Source: Arthrobotrys musiformis (lineage: Eukaryota; Ascomycota; Orbiliomycetes; Orbiliales; Orbiliaceae). From it: DNA of 64,000 bases. Made by a program: the position numbers and the translations under genes. Numbering within the stretch: position 1 is the first letter of the stretch; each line of letters opens with the position of its first letter. The stretch covers positions 2,852,001-2,916,000 of the forward strand of contig JAVHJL010000006.1 of the NCBI GenBank assembly GCA_036971715.1, written 5' to 3'. Below, in pieces: positions 1-11,982 of this stretch. The notes beneath the pieces are model-generated. The model was not told the origin of the DNA. It worked only from the letters and a program-made list of their open reading frames with translations, and searched no databases.

Positions 1-1761
1 GAAAGCTTCCAGATCTTCCTTGCATTTGGTCGGTATCTTTTTCACCTCGGCTGATGTGATGGGAACTTGCATTTTTACATCACACTGCATGCATGATATC
101 TACACCACGATAACCTAACCACTTGACAGCAGCTAGCAAGCAAGCATCTCATCCGTCCTTTCAGGAATCACCTCTGCCTGACTCCACTTCCTGCCGGGCC
201 GGAAAGCAACCAAACCCAAAAATTGCTCTGACAGAGAACAAAGAAAAGAAAGACAAGAAAGAGAGACAACGGAGACAGACGTATACTACCCAGTCTAACC
301 CGTCCTCGCTTGCAACTGTCCGAAATCGTAGGGAAACTACTGCAAGCTAAAGCCCTCAACCAATTTCCCCGGTCTTTCCTTCTCCCAATTTTAGTACTGG
401 CACCAGAAAGCAAGGAAGAAAGAGAGAGAAAGCACACCATTCATAGGTGAACAGCGCACGGAGAGAAAAAAAAAGTTCAATATAGACGCGATCAGTACCC
501 GCTGGACCAGTCATCTTTTGGCTTTTCTATCACAGTCCCGCAACCGACGACAGGACAGCAGATCGTGGTCAAGAAGCGTAGACACGTCGGTCGAGATTCG
601 TTCTTTTCTTGTTGATAAGCCCTAAGCCTAATACTCGACAAGAAATCCAATCGGTTCGATTTGAAATTGATCTGAAGGACACGGGCCAACTCTTTTTTTG
701 AATTCTATTTTTTTTTTTTTTTTTTTTTTTTCTTTTCTTGCTTCGTCGACAAACGTTCGGTTGACAAAAGAATTCTGATCTTTCCGTCGAAGGATTCTGG
801 ACCGCCGTTGTTAGGGAATCGAGACTGGAAACAGACTTCAACACGCCGTCGTCTGGACCGTGCTGATCGACAGGGCAAATCCCAACGCAAAAAAGCCAAC
901 GCGATTTAACTCAGACGATCACTCAAACTCTGCCCCAACGATCGCTGCCAGAGGCGTCGACCACTGTATTACCTGATCAGGCAATTTCCATCCTCCGGGC
1001 TCTCTTCGACGACGAAATAGGAGAAGGGGTGGTATTAGCGGGAGGTAGAAGGGATAAAATATTACCAGAACCGACTATTCCCGCTGTCAATCAGCATCGA
1101 CAGGGTCAAATCCCCTTCTACGGGTTCCGATATCTTATTCGGGTCGTTGATCTCGCATCCGTATAACACACTTACTTCCTGGCCTATTTTCCGACATATA
1201 TATCTTGATCAGGGGTACGGACGGGTTATATTTGGATCTCGGCATCTCGACGCTGTCTTACTCCTCATATTCGACTAAATAATCGCCTAACTGTCGCCTC
1301 GTCACTTTCCTCGGCAGCCTCTTTTCCTTTCTCTCAGCCGATTTAACTCGCGTACCGCTGACTTGCCCTGCAAACGGAACCACTCTTTTCATTGCGTCAT
1401 TCGTTTTGGCAAGAAGGCCCCCTATTGTTCGAAAAGGAAGACGACAAAACCGGCTCTACCTTTGTTCGGTTAATTGAATTATTTGTCGGCGAGGGCAGGC
1501 GAACTACTCGATCCGTCCCTCTTTCACGATAACTATCCTGAAGGTTTACTTGGAGTTGTTGGAATATAGTGTCCCTTGTCGACGCATCTGGGATTTGAGT
1601 TTCTAGAATAAACCCAAATTCTAGGCCTCTTCCTACAAACTTCGACCCAAGTACCTGTTACTCAGGGCCATTTGTTATTTTTACCCTTTCCCAGCAACTC
1701 TATTTGCCCGCCAAGTAGAGTTTTCCCTACCAGTCGGAAAGTTTAAAGAGTAACGCCCACC
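1..1761. other. Upstream non-coding region and probable long 5' leader of the coiled-coil gene
   Basis: I see no convincing gene here. The short open frames overlap one another, have biased low-complexity composition and look like chance. A T-run lies at about 710-731. From about 480 to 1760 the DNA is moderately pyrimidine-rich, and no other start codon with a good coding frame occurs before 1762, so much of this may be promoter and transcribed leader of the gene at 1762. Confidence 0.5.
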
Positions 1762-3210
1762 ATGAATTCGAGACCGAGATCAAGAACCTTCACTACTCCA
1801 GACCCTACCAAGCGTAGGAGTCTACCAGCTGAATATGATGGTTATGTCTCCAAAGAGAGTGCTAATGGTGGCACCACTGAGCCAGCCGCAGCATATATAT
1901 CGACTCGGCTGTCCCCCCCAGACTCTCCACTCCCAGACCATCAATACGACGCCTACAAGGAACAAAGACTCTACAACTTTGTGATGTCTACTTCCTCTTC
2001 CCTTTCCCCAGCCTCGGCTCGACCAGCCAACCACTCTCGAGGGAACTCCGTTTCTTCTGGGGATGGGAACTTTTTTACAAGTCTTTTCACAACCACCTCT
2101 CCTTCTGCTCCGGCCTCTCCTCAAGCCGGACACAGTCCACCTCACTCTAGAAATGGCTCTTTGAGCTTACCACAGGGACCTACCAGCGCTGGCCGCAAGT
2201 TCTCTCACTTCTTCGGTCTGGGTGCGAATGACACAGCCTCTAATTCCGGACTGGCATTCAGCTCAGCACCGTCATCCCATCGATCGGTGTCCAATAGCAC
2301 CACACTGTCGAATCTTGTGCTACCCGAACGTACAGGGGTCAATGATACACAAGGTTTCAACGGGAACCCCATGATCCGGGATGAGTTCGCAGGGATGGAC
2401 TTTGCAGAGCTCCTAAATAGCGGGGTGCCTAAGAGTCCCTTGAACTGTACGCCTCAAGGGTTCCACGCTCTTCACGGCCAGAGCATGGAGTTAATCGAGA
2501 GACTTTACGCCGGTTATATGGAAAGGACCAGGGCGTTGGCTGATGCTCTTGCCGAGATTGAAGCACTACGAGATGACCTTGAGCAAAAAGAGCAAAAGGT
2601 CGAAGGTTTGAAGTTCAGCTGCGAGCAACTTGCCAACGTACAAGAAGCACTCTCTAAGGCCTCGGAAGAAGCCGAGAAGACCGCTACGAAGGCAAACGCC
2701 GAGGTCAAGAAACTCAGAGCGGAGAATGAGAGATTGGAATGGGAAGTCAAATCCATCAGAGAAATTGAAATGGATGATGCCTCCTCCATCTCTTCTTCAG
2801 CGCCAAGATATGGACTTGGGCTCAGGCCGAAGGATGTACCACAGGGACTCAGATCGAGGACCAAGAGCTCCAACTCGGATTCAGGATTCGAGTCGGAGTC
2901 GGATAGCGGCTCTGTGTTTTCAAATGACGGAAAGATGGCTGGCAGTGCAATTTCTTCACCCGGGCCCACTTTTACTGCTGAGGACGAGATGGAAACATCA
3001 ACGACAAATACTGCTACGGGACCTCTTGCACAATTGAGGAATGTACTGAGGAGAACGACAACGATGGTGGACAATTCTTCTTCGTCGGGCAAGTGCGATT
3101 GCAATGGAACGATTGGACGGTTAAAGAGTGAGAACAACCACTTAACTGTCAGAGTTAAAGAGCTGGAAGGATGTTTGGACAGCTGTTTGGATTTGGTCGG
3201 AGGCATATAA
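1762..3210 (+). CDS. Ser/Pro-rich coiled-coil protein, unknown function
   Basis: Single-exon frame of 482 codons. The ATG sits in a good eukaryotic context (CCACC before ATG). Residues 1-230 are rich in Ser, Thr and Pro and look disordered, with many SP/TP and RxxS sites that could be phosphorylated. A short conserved-looking segment (about 195-245, with a DFAELLNSG stretch) precedes a long charged coiled coil at about 248-335. A second low-complexity Ser/acidic stretch follows. The end holds a CDCNGTIGRLKSENNHL segment and a short Leu-rich helix. No catalytic domain, signal peptide or membrane segment is visible. The design suggests a scaffold or regulatory protein, but I do not recognise the family. 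It is followed by a T-rich probable 3' UTR. Confidence 0.8.
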   Translation: MNSRPRSRTFTTPDPTKRRSLPAEYDGYVSKESANGGTTEPAAAYISTRLSPPDSPLPDHQYDAYKEQRLYNFVMSTSSSLSPASARPANHSRGNSVSSGDGNFFTSLFTTTSPSAPASPQAGHSPPHSRNGSLSLPQGPTSAGRKFSHFFGLGANDTASNSGLAFSSAPSSHRSVSNSTTLSNLVLPERTGVNDTQGFNGNPMIRDEFAGMDFAELLNSGVPKSPLNCTPQGFHALHGQSMELIERLYAGYMERTRALADALAEIEALRDDLEQKEQKVEGLKFSCEQLANVQEALSKASEEAEKTATKANAEVKKLRAENERLEWEVKSIREIEMDDASSISSSAPRYGLGLRPKDVPQGLRSRTKSSNSDSGFESESDSGSVFSNDGKMAGSAISSPGPTFTAEDEMETSTTNTATGPLAQLRNVLRRTTTMVDNSSSSGKCDCNGTIGRLKSENNHLTVRVKELEGCLDSCLDLVGGI

Positions 3211-4409
3211 TAATATCTATTTGCCTCCCCGCCTCCTCCCCCCTCTTCACCCTCAACTACCTGCAATCTTATAATGGTATTTTATCAGACTGCCGAGTTT
3301 GCAATTTTTTGTTCCACAGAGTCTTTTTACAAGATCGGATAAGTATTTTTCGGGGTTTTTGATTTGGAATGGTTTTCCTACTGCGCCTGCTTTACCTAGA
3401 CTATGGGTCTGAATATTTTGTTCTCTTTTTATCGATCGATCTTATCGACAGGCGTTTGGATTGAAGCCCACAAAAAAAAAGGTTATCTTTGCAGGTCGTT
3501 CCTTTCTGATACTGTCCTTCTTTTTATTTATTTACCTTTTGATCGATCTTCTTGATGTGAAGCTTTGCTGTATTATATTATATTACCGACTTCTTTCTGT
3601 TTTCTTCTGAGTTCTTAGCCTACCTTTGACCTTCTTTTCGCTATATATTGGTCTCGCGAGAGTCTCTCTGATATTTATATTTATACTTATATCTATATCT
3701 ATATTTATATATACTTCAATACCTTCTCATCTCCTTCCATTCCTTCATATTGCCTCTACGTTGAATGGCATGATGTTCTGTGGGGAATGCATATGCATAT
3801 GCTGTGCCAATTGAATGCCAATGCTCGCTGGGATCAAGCAATTAAGCCGCAGCTGGGCCGCATTGAGTTACGTCAGCCGCGGCCACCATCGACCTCACTA
3901 AATGCCGTCATGATGTCTTCAATCCAACCTCCCGTCAAACCTCCACAATAACCATCACCATCACCTCCATATTACAATCACCGTCGTATAGTTTCTTCGT
4001 GACGGTTGATGCTGGAACAAGGTTAGTCTCTGCTCGTATGCTCATGTCATCTGTCTCAAGCAGCCAGTGACAACCCTCGCTGACGTCCACGTTGTTGAAC
4101 AAGCATTCTCTCCGCCCTGCATCGGCCAATCGGCTGCATCGCTACCTTCTGGCCTCACAGTCTGCCAGCCCAATCGCCATCCCCAAAAACCTCAATTCGG
4201 CGTGTTGCTTTGGCCGTAGACTTCTATCTAACTAGCGCAACTGGGAAGTCCCACATTTTCACATTACTGGAATTCCATGGAAGAAGGTGGTTCGGTCGTA
4301 TCTGCCCGCTAAAAAATAACACGAGGATTACATAATAATACTCTCAGCAAGCAGCTCATCACCGTGATAGGGTGGTGCGTGTGAACTGGATACACCTCTC
4401 TCTCCCAAA
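3211..4409. other. Intergenic region
   Basis: T-rich sequence that probably holds the 3' UTR of the upstream gene, then an AT-rich patch of ATATCTATATTTAT-like repeats at about 3670-3715, then the promoter of the magnesium transporter. No gene, RNA gene or mobile element is recognisable. Confidence 0.5.
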
Positions 4410-7400
4410 ATGGCTGGCTCGGTGGCTTCCTCCGCTTCCTCCTCGTCATCGTCATCATCGTCCCATGCGTCAGGCTCCCGTCGACGTATCGAAAGGGCAT
4501 CTCGTAACGGTTCCAACGTAAACGTACAGGCGACGTCCAACCCGACCGCCGTTCCTGGTGCTCCTTCGCCGTCAGCCAATCAGCTGGAACCCCCTATCTC
4601 CAACCGATCACCGCAGAGTCATCGTCGCCGGAGACGACGAAACACTCTCACCACCCGGAGGGCTAGCGTCATGGTTGACAACGATAATGAGATATCCATC
4701 AGCAATGAGGTGGTCGATACGGCGCGTGCTACCGCCACAACCATTACTGCAAACATAGAAGAGAATTCGCCGGTAGCTTCAGTTGCTCGGAGAAATTCGG
4801 CCTTTTACCAGCTACAGATACCCATTCACCAAAATCTCTCTTCCACAAGCGTGGACTCTACTGTCTTACTAGATCACCGGGAGCAGAAGTATACACGCCC
4901 GCGGAGGTCGAGTACCATGGGACTTGGCGAGGTATCGAAACCTCATAGACACCACACCATAGCTGGGATTCCGGCAACATCGACATTACATAACCGTCCC
5001 ATATCCCCTGGAAAACGTCACTTTCACAATAATCCTCTCGGATATTTCCATGACTATACTCAGGCACCTGAAGATACTGCCCCTGAGCTCCGTCGGGGCC
5101 CCACAGGCGACTACCTTTCAGATAGCGAAGAAGCACCAGACACCACCACTCCACTCCTAGCGCGAACACCGGCCGGCGGCGACTACCACTATCATGCAAC
5201 GGAGCGAACCTCCCTGTTCAACACCCGCCCAGCCCGTCCCGCCAGTATTTCCTCCCGTAGCAGCGGCAACAGCAGAAAACGGAAACCTCAGCACCTCGCC
5301 GTCTTAAACTTAGCCTACGGCAACGTGAACTTCCCTCCCTCCGTGCCAGCATCACCAACATTACAGCCCTACGCATCAGGGGTAGACGAAAGTATCTCAC
5401 CAGGAACTAGGGGCGTAAACCGTCGTAACAGCGGCATAGAAGATCATGTCATCAACATCGACGGCGGATTAGCTCAAGCCAGCGACCCATTTTTGGACTC
5501 TACACCCCCCACACCGCCTCCGGGTCTTACTCGCCAGCGGACAGGCGTCGGTGAAGGCGAAGAGGACGTATGCTTCCCCGTCAGTGATCGACTTACAGAT
5601 GGAATGGGCACACCCACCCGCCCCGGTGAAAACGGTAGTATACGCCACGGACGCCGTCGAAGACCAAGGGAATGGCCCGACCTCAGCGTATTCGAGCAGT
5701 GGAGCCGCGAAGAAAAGGAGGAGCGAACGGCAGCGGAAGGCATACGGGCGCGACAAGTTTCAGAACCGGTATATGTCGGCGGAAGGCTCAGGCCCGTGAT
5801 GAGGGGGTGGCATCGAGAAGTTGAGGATCTGCCGTACCGATTTACGTATTTCAACGATGAATTGGGGCCGACGATTCACGCGCAGACGATTAGTGAGCTT
5901 GTTACGCCCGGTGAGACGACTTTTAGAGATTTATTCATGCCGCCGCCGAGGGTGGTTAGTAGCAGCAGCGACGAGGAGAGCGATTGTGAGGATACGGAGT
6001 GTTTGATTGATGTTGGGTGCGGGAAGGGGAGCGATAAGAGCACTTCAACGCCTAGAGGGGGTATGGGGAGAGTCTCTGTTAGCGACGATTTGAGTGGACT
6101 TGATGGGATGGGGACGGCGAACAATAGCGGGAACTTTAAAAGCCCATTCCAGTCTGCACCGACGAAGGAGAATAATTGCGCGAATACGGCATCTGCTGCT
6201 CCTGCTACCGCACTAGGAGGAGCAGGCGTGGGAAGCGGGGAAGAAGAGCGACCGACATGGTGGCTGGACGTACTTAGCCCCACAAAGGCGGAAATGAAAG
6301 TCTTCCAAGATGCGTTCGGGATCCATCCACTTACCGCAGAGGATATACTTATGCAGGAGCCGCGAGAGAAAGTGGAGTTATTCAGGAATTACTACCTGGT
6401 CAGCTATCGAACGTTTGAGCAGGATCCTGCGGACGAGGATTATATGGAACCCGTGAATTTTTACATTGTGGTGTTTCGAACGGGTGTCTTGACGGTACTT
6501 TTCCACTTTCAATATACTATCCGACCGAAAGGTATTCTGAGGAAGGGGTTGCTAATGTGATTTTGATTGTAGTTCCACTTCTCGATGACACCGCATAGCG
6601 CAAATGTTCGACGCCGCATCCGTCAACTCAAAGACTACATCGAAATCACAGCTGACTGGATATCTTACGCTCTAATCGATAACATTACCGACGCTTTCGG
6701 CCCAATAATCCAAATGATCGAAGACGAATGCGACGACATAGACGATATAATCCTCGCAGAGGTCGAAACCTCTAGTACTAAAAAATCCCCAACGCCATCG
6801 ATAGACCACACCGCTTCATCAAAACTACCATCCATCCTCCGCCGTCCCTCGACTGCCGCGAAATCCGACGTTTCTACGAACCTGGAACAACCGGATGATG
6901 CGAGCATGTTGAGGAGAATAGCGACGTGCAGGAAGAAAGTGATGGGATTGTACAGATTGATGGGGAATAAAGCGGATGTGATCAAGGGGTTTAGTAAAAG
7001 ATGTAACGAGCAGTGGGATGTCGCGCCGCGCAGTGAGATCGGACTGTATTTGGGAGATATACAGGATCATATCGTTACTATGGTTGCGAATTTGGTGCAT
7101 GTGGAGAAGATATTGAGTCGAGGCCATAGCAACTATTTGGCCCAGATCAGTATTAAGAGTATGTTGTTTTCTTCACCCTCCCCTTTCTTTCGTATTTATT
7201 ACATCGGAGCCAGGGCTAATGGGAAACACAGTGAACGAGAGACAAGAGGAGACGGCAGATACGTTGGGGAGATTGACGGTGTTGGGCACCATTGTGCTAC
7301 CAATGAACATTGTGACGGGGTTATGGGGGATGAATGTGTTGGTTCCAGGACAGGGGGACGAAGACCACCTGATGTGGTTCTGGGGCAGTAAGTTATTTTT

Positions 7401-7535
7401 ATCCTTTTTTTACCATGGTGCTTCTTAATAGATTGGAGGGATAGAGGGCTAATATTGTGGATAGTTACGGCGGGGCTGTTGATGTTTGGCATACTTTGCT
7501 ACTTTCTGGCGAAGAGGGTGTATGGGATTGTATAA
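4410..7535 (+). CDS. CorA-family magnesium transporter (Mnr2/Alr type)
   Basis: Four exons, 4410-6494, 6573-7158, 7232-7387 and 7465-7535, give 965 residues; phases match at all three introns (78, 73 and 77 bases). The first 600 or so residues are a Ser/Arg-rich, probably disordered tail, as in the fungal Mnr2 and Alr proteins. The CorA core then runs from WWLDVLSPTKAEM through DAFGIHPLTAEDILM and FHFSMTPHSANVRRRI to TVLGTIVLPMNIVTGLWGMNV. The GMN signature follows the first membrane helix and marks the pore entrance, and the last exon encodes the second helix (TAGLLMFGILCYFLA). Known family members form pentameric Mg2+ channels in the plasma membrane (Alr) or vacuole (Mnr2). The long N-terminus fits Mnr2, but I cannot decide between the two. 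Confidence 0.93.
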
Positions 7536-9305
7536 ACAATTGTCCTTCGCCGACTTAGCTTGGTAGTATATACTTTTTCTATATTGTTTAACGGAAGGAG
7601 GGGAGAGCTAGAATGTTCACCTGGGTTACTCCTTTTTCTTTGGCGCTTTAATTGATTTTGACGACTGCAGATGAAATCTAGGGGGTTTTATGGGGAGTAT
7701 TAATGATTCTTTTGTAATTCTATCTGGTGGGCGGCGGTATACATAGATTGTACGATTATATGAGGAAGGGAGGGGCTGTATGTGTATAATATGCGGTAAA
7801 TACTTATATACCATGATTAATCATACTAAATCTATCTGATCAACCTATAAATCTTTTATTGATATTGAGAGCTCGAGGTCAAAGGCCTTGATATTGTAGT
7901 TTACAGAATATTACCTATATACTGCTTCGGGGTGCTGGTGCATGTTACAAGGTTTACCCAGCTAGTAACTACTGAATGTTGAGTTGATGCATGGGATGAT
8001 GCTGTCGTTCCGCACACTGCATGAATAGTAGGGCTGGATCGATCCGTAGCGGGTGCCAGATGTTAAATGTGCAGATTTCATGTACGCGCATGGTCTGGGA
8101 CAGCGACTCGAGCGTGGTTGCACGGCCTTTTACGCTGCATACCGACGGATCGAAGCTCGATTAAGTTAATTAACTGCAGGTACTGTTGTTCCCCTACCTT
8201 TCAATACGTAGTTTTCTATCCAATTACACGAGGGCTCAATAAAATATTTAATTTTCGCTCCGATCGATCTATTCAGAGAACACTTTGTCTCTAGATTTGT
8301 TTCACCATGCTAAGTTAAGTGCCGGCCAATCCTCTTTTCCTGCCGAGGAAGGCGAGGTTTTCCATTGGCAAAGTTGGCGATGTTTTGGCGCCGGTTGCTA
8401 TGGCAGCTTTCGCAGCAGCTGAGGGAACATCAAAAAAGAATCTTGGGACAGGGGTCAACGTCAGCGTGAATAATTAATTCACTGGAATGCAATAAGCTCG
8501 AACAGCTCTCACGTATTAAATATCCAGGAAGGTTTAAATATTCAGAGTTTTCCCTCCTAAAATTTTTTGCTTTCTAGAAGTTTTGTGAGAAGAGCCTTTT
8601 TGTTTTTGAGTTTTAGAAGAAGGAAGAATAGTGAAGGGTTTCCTTTGTAGCGAACGAACAACTGAACGAACAACGAACGGGACTTTTATCTTTACGACTG
8701 CTGCTTCTTTTACGATATTTCACGATTTATTTTGATTGATCAAGCTCAGGAGTCTTGAACTTGGTCGAAGACGATAACATTAACTGGTATACATTCGATA
8801 CACTGACATGTATATTAATTCCTATACAAGTACTATAGCTAACACCGACAAATCTAGAGAAAAAACAGAGTTCCACGGGACCCGACCAAAAAAACCAAAA
8901 ACCAAAAAAACCACGGGGCTGGCAAGGGCTTGCAGCTAAAGTTACGTTTCGGACGTCATACCGGCAGGGTTTGGCGCAAACCTCTCAGCTGCAGCTGCTT
9001 GTCGCAAAGGAATAATTTTCTATTCGCAAGAAAAAGAGAGAGGGTAAGTACTTCCCTCCCTTAGGAATCACTAACACAAGCAGGTTATATAACCTCCGCA
9101 AGCTTGAGGTTCGAAGCTCTAAGCTCGAAGGGGGGATCTTTAATACTGTGCGACCTCGATATTCCCAAAGCGGCGCATTCTCCCATCTGGTCTGTGTAAC
9201 GTGCGACGTCCTTCCCAACGACAGTTTCCCTTTTTGGTCGTTTGTTTCCTCTCGACGTCTACCAGCCAAAAACTTGCAACAATCCCCAACAACAGAATTG
9301 CGAAG
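7536..9305. other. Intergenic region between transporter and GH16 gene
   Basis: It holds the probable transporter 3' UTR and a long upstream region of the GH16 gene. An A-rich stretch with repeated CCAAAAA units lies at about 8886-8912. Small open frames on both strands show no coding character. The frame open from 9201 continues into the GH16 start at 9306, but the in-frame Met at 9306 gives a much better secretion signal. Confidence 0.5.
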
Positions 9306-10817
9306 ATGATATCCCGGTCATCTACAACTGGGAGGTACGCCCGCGGGGCTCTCTTCGCCACTGTATTAGCCACACTGGCCGGGGTGACTTCCTCGCAGAC
9401 GTTTACTTCTTGTAATCCGCTCTTTGGACGTAAGCGCCCCTCTTCTCCCTATCAACAATATCATACAACGATCAATTATTGCCCAATATCAAGAACCATA
9501 TGTTAACCAAAATTTCACAGAATGCCCCGCAAACCCCGCCCTAGGCGGCTCCATGTCCGCCGACTTCACCACCGGTCCAAACAGCATGTTCTCCGCCATC
9601 CTCTCCGCCGATAAAATCACCTACACCAACATCGGCGCCCAATTCACCGTCTCAGCCTCGGGGGACTCCCCGACCCTCGCCTCAAACTTCTACATCATGT
9701 TCGGCCGCGTAAGCGTCACCATGCGCAGCGCAACAGGCGTAGGAATCGTCTCCTCGGTTGTTCTCCAATCCGACGATCTGGATGAAATAGACTGGGAGTG
9801 GTTGGGGGGTGATAATAACGCCGTTCAGAGTAATTACTTCGGGAAGGGGAATACGAATACCTACGACCGTGCGGCGTTTATCGATGTTAGCGACCCGCAG
9901 GGGACGGAACATACTTATACGATTGAGTGGACGAGTAAAGCTATCACTTGGAGTATTGATGGTGCCGTGAGGAGGGTTTTGACGGTGGAGGCTTCGTCGG
10001 GCGGTGGGTCGTACTATCCCCAGACGCCGATGCAGATCAAGTTGGGCGCATGGAGCGGTGGTGATCCAAGCAATCCTGAGGGAACTATTAGTATGTTTAC
10101 TTCCTCTTCTTCTTCTGGTTTCATTGTCATTTTGGCCAGGATTGTTCGAAATTTGGTGCTAATTAAGTTATGACAGAATGGGCGGGTGGCTACACCGACT
10201 ACTCCCAAGGTCCCTTCAACATGTACGTCCGCTCCCTGAGCATCCAGGACTACTCCACCGGCGACTCCTACTACTACTCCGACACCTCCGGTTCCTACCA
10301 ATCCATCCGCTCCAACGGTGGAACCATAGGCATAGACGCCGGTAGCAACCCGGGCAGCGGCACCGAATACACCGCACCCACATTAACCAACATCCCAATC
10401 AACAACGGAATCCCCGGCAGCCCGTCGACGGAAACCTTAACCGTCACCAGAACACGGACGCCGTACGTCGCCCCCACCAGCGCGGAGGAGTATTGGGCCG
10501 GAACAGGATTCAGAGTTTCTTCTGCGAGTGAGTATACTTCCCCTTCCTCTATAGATCCTAATATTCCCTACATTGTAACCGATTCCCCGGGTAATAATAA
10601 TAATAATAATGGTGGAAACGGGAATACGGCACCTGTGTATATCGTTACCGCAACCCCGAATTCCGCTGCGAGTGTGTTTAAGAAGACTAACAGGCTTGGA
10701 GATGGCCGCCCCCGCCTCGGGAATACTGATCTTTTTGTGAGGTTCTCGGAGTTATTGTTGGTGCCGCCTTATGCTCTTGCATTGGGCTGGGGGGTGTTAG
10801 GTGCTCTGCTGCTATAA
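9306..10817 (+). CDS. GPI-anchored GH16 transglycosylase, Crh type (chitin-glucan crosslinking)
   Basis: Three exons, 9306-9429, 9521-10090 and 10177-10817, give 444 residues. The start was chosen because it opens with a signal peptide (basic, then ALFATVLATLAGVTSS). The catalytic box DEIDWEW is at residues 129-135, with E130 as nucleophile and E134 as acid/base, the pattern of Crh1/Crh2/Utr2 enzymes. Other family landmarks are CNPLFGQCPANPALG near the N-terminus and WAGGYTDYSQGPFNMYV. A Ser/Thr/Asn-rich linker follows, then a hydrophobic tail (LLLVPPYALALGWGVLGALLL) typical of GPI attachment. Known members link chitin to beta-1,6- or beta-1,3-glucan in the cell wall. A GTGAGT inside the C-terminal linker (about 10528) could serve as an alternative donor, but the frame stays open without splicing. 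Confidence 0.93.
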
Positions 10818-11397
10818 ATTTCTCTCTCTGCATAAATTCTTGTTTGCAAAGTCTTTTGCGAAAGCGTGGCATTTATACATATGCTGGGGTTTTTCTATTC
10901 TGCTATTTTGCGGGAAAAGTATATAATCGAAGGATTTGGTATACCGGAGGGGGTATATGGAATATGGGGAGGATTTCCTTTGTCACATCTGCATCTTCTT
11001 GATTGTTTCTTCATAGCGATGTCTTTGTTGCACTAGTTAGATGGGGTTGTTTTATCTGTTTCTTTTTCATTACTATCGTCATTGTCATTATCATCATGCC
11101 CCCTTTAATGTCTATACAATACATGTCAAAACCAAAAACAAGCCAATTGACGGCCAATCTCCCATTAAACCGCCCTATATCTCAAAAACTATAAGGAAAT
11201 AATCGACCCCCAAGACGCACCTTGATTACCACCCATTAGGCCTGAGGTCGTGATAAAACTCCATCCCCATTCTATACCATACGAATAAAAAGCACCAAAC
11301 CGTATTAACCGCCCAAATAAACACCCATCAATCCTCAGAATCCCAGTCTCATCTGTATTAATTCAACCAGTATGCACGCTCGACATGATTATAAACT
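10818..11397. other. Intergenic region between convergent genes
   Basis: Probable 3' UTRs of the GH16 gene and of the small minus-strand gene. T-rich near 11040-11095. Nothing else is recognisable. Confidence 0.45.
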
Positions 11398-11982
11398 TCA
11401 CAACCTAACCAACCCAACCCCCTTCCTCCCATCCCACCACATCTCCACCCGGCCATCACACCCCGCCGGCCGTCCCCTAACCCCCACCTTCTCAGCCTCC
11501 AACGGAACCCTCACCTCCGCAAAGTCAGGATTATTATGCCACGCCGTATGTCCCAATATAGGTTCCAATTGAATATCCAGCACATCAGTCGCTATCACAA
11601 ATCTCTGCGATTCGACCGAGGGTTGTAGGTACTCCGGTGGCGGCGAAGGTGGTTGTTCGGGTTCCCGCGACGGTGGGGGTATTTCGAAATGTGTCGGTGC
11701 GGGGATGTGGAAGTAGATGTTCCCGCCGGTGGGGGGGAGACGGAGACGGTGTCTTTTTGTGCCTGGGGTGTTTTCTCTTTTTGATTTTGTTAATTAGTTA
11801 TTACTAGAATTGAAGGAAGTTATGCGGCTTCGTTGGTAGGGAGGTACTAACTCGAGGTAATCCCGTAGATAATTCATCGATACAGCCCCGATCCCCAGCA
11901 GCGCGACGAAGGATGGTATATACCCCATCCACTTCCCGTCCTGCGGCATGAATAACTGCAGAATCGGATGTGCCGTTGCCAT
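11398..11982 (-). CDS. Small orphan membrane protein
   Basis: A two-exon model, 11982-11852 and 11776-11398, encodes 169 residues. The 75-base intron has a GTTAGT donor, a CTAATTAAC branch site and an AAG acceptor, and it is in phase (2 then 1). The N-terminal part holds one hydrophobic segment (YIPSFVALLGIGAVSMNYL) that reads as a membrane helix. After it comes a Pro-rich linker (EIPPPSREPEQPPSPPPEY) and a mixed C-terminal domain. I do not recognise a family. Support comes from the clean splice, the sustained coding composition in exon 2 and the contrast with the surrounding DNA. A wrong 3' splice choice would change only the junction. Confidence 0.6.

Noticed and set aside
2514..3266. 250-codon minus-strand frame opposite the coiled-coil gene
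   Set aside because: Low-complexity Ser/Leu composition that follows from the complement of the coiled coil.
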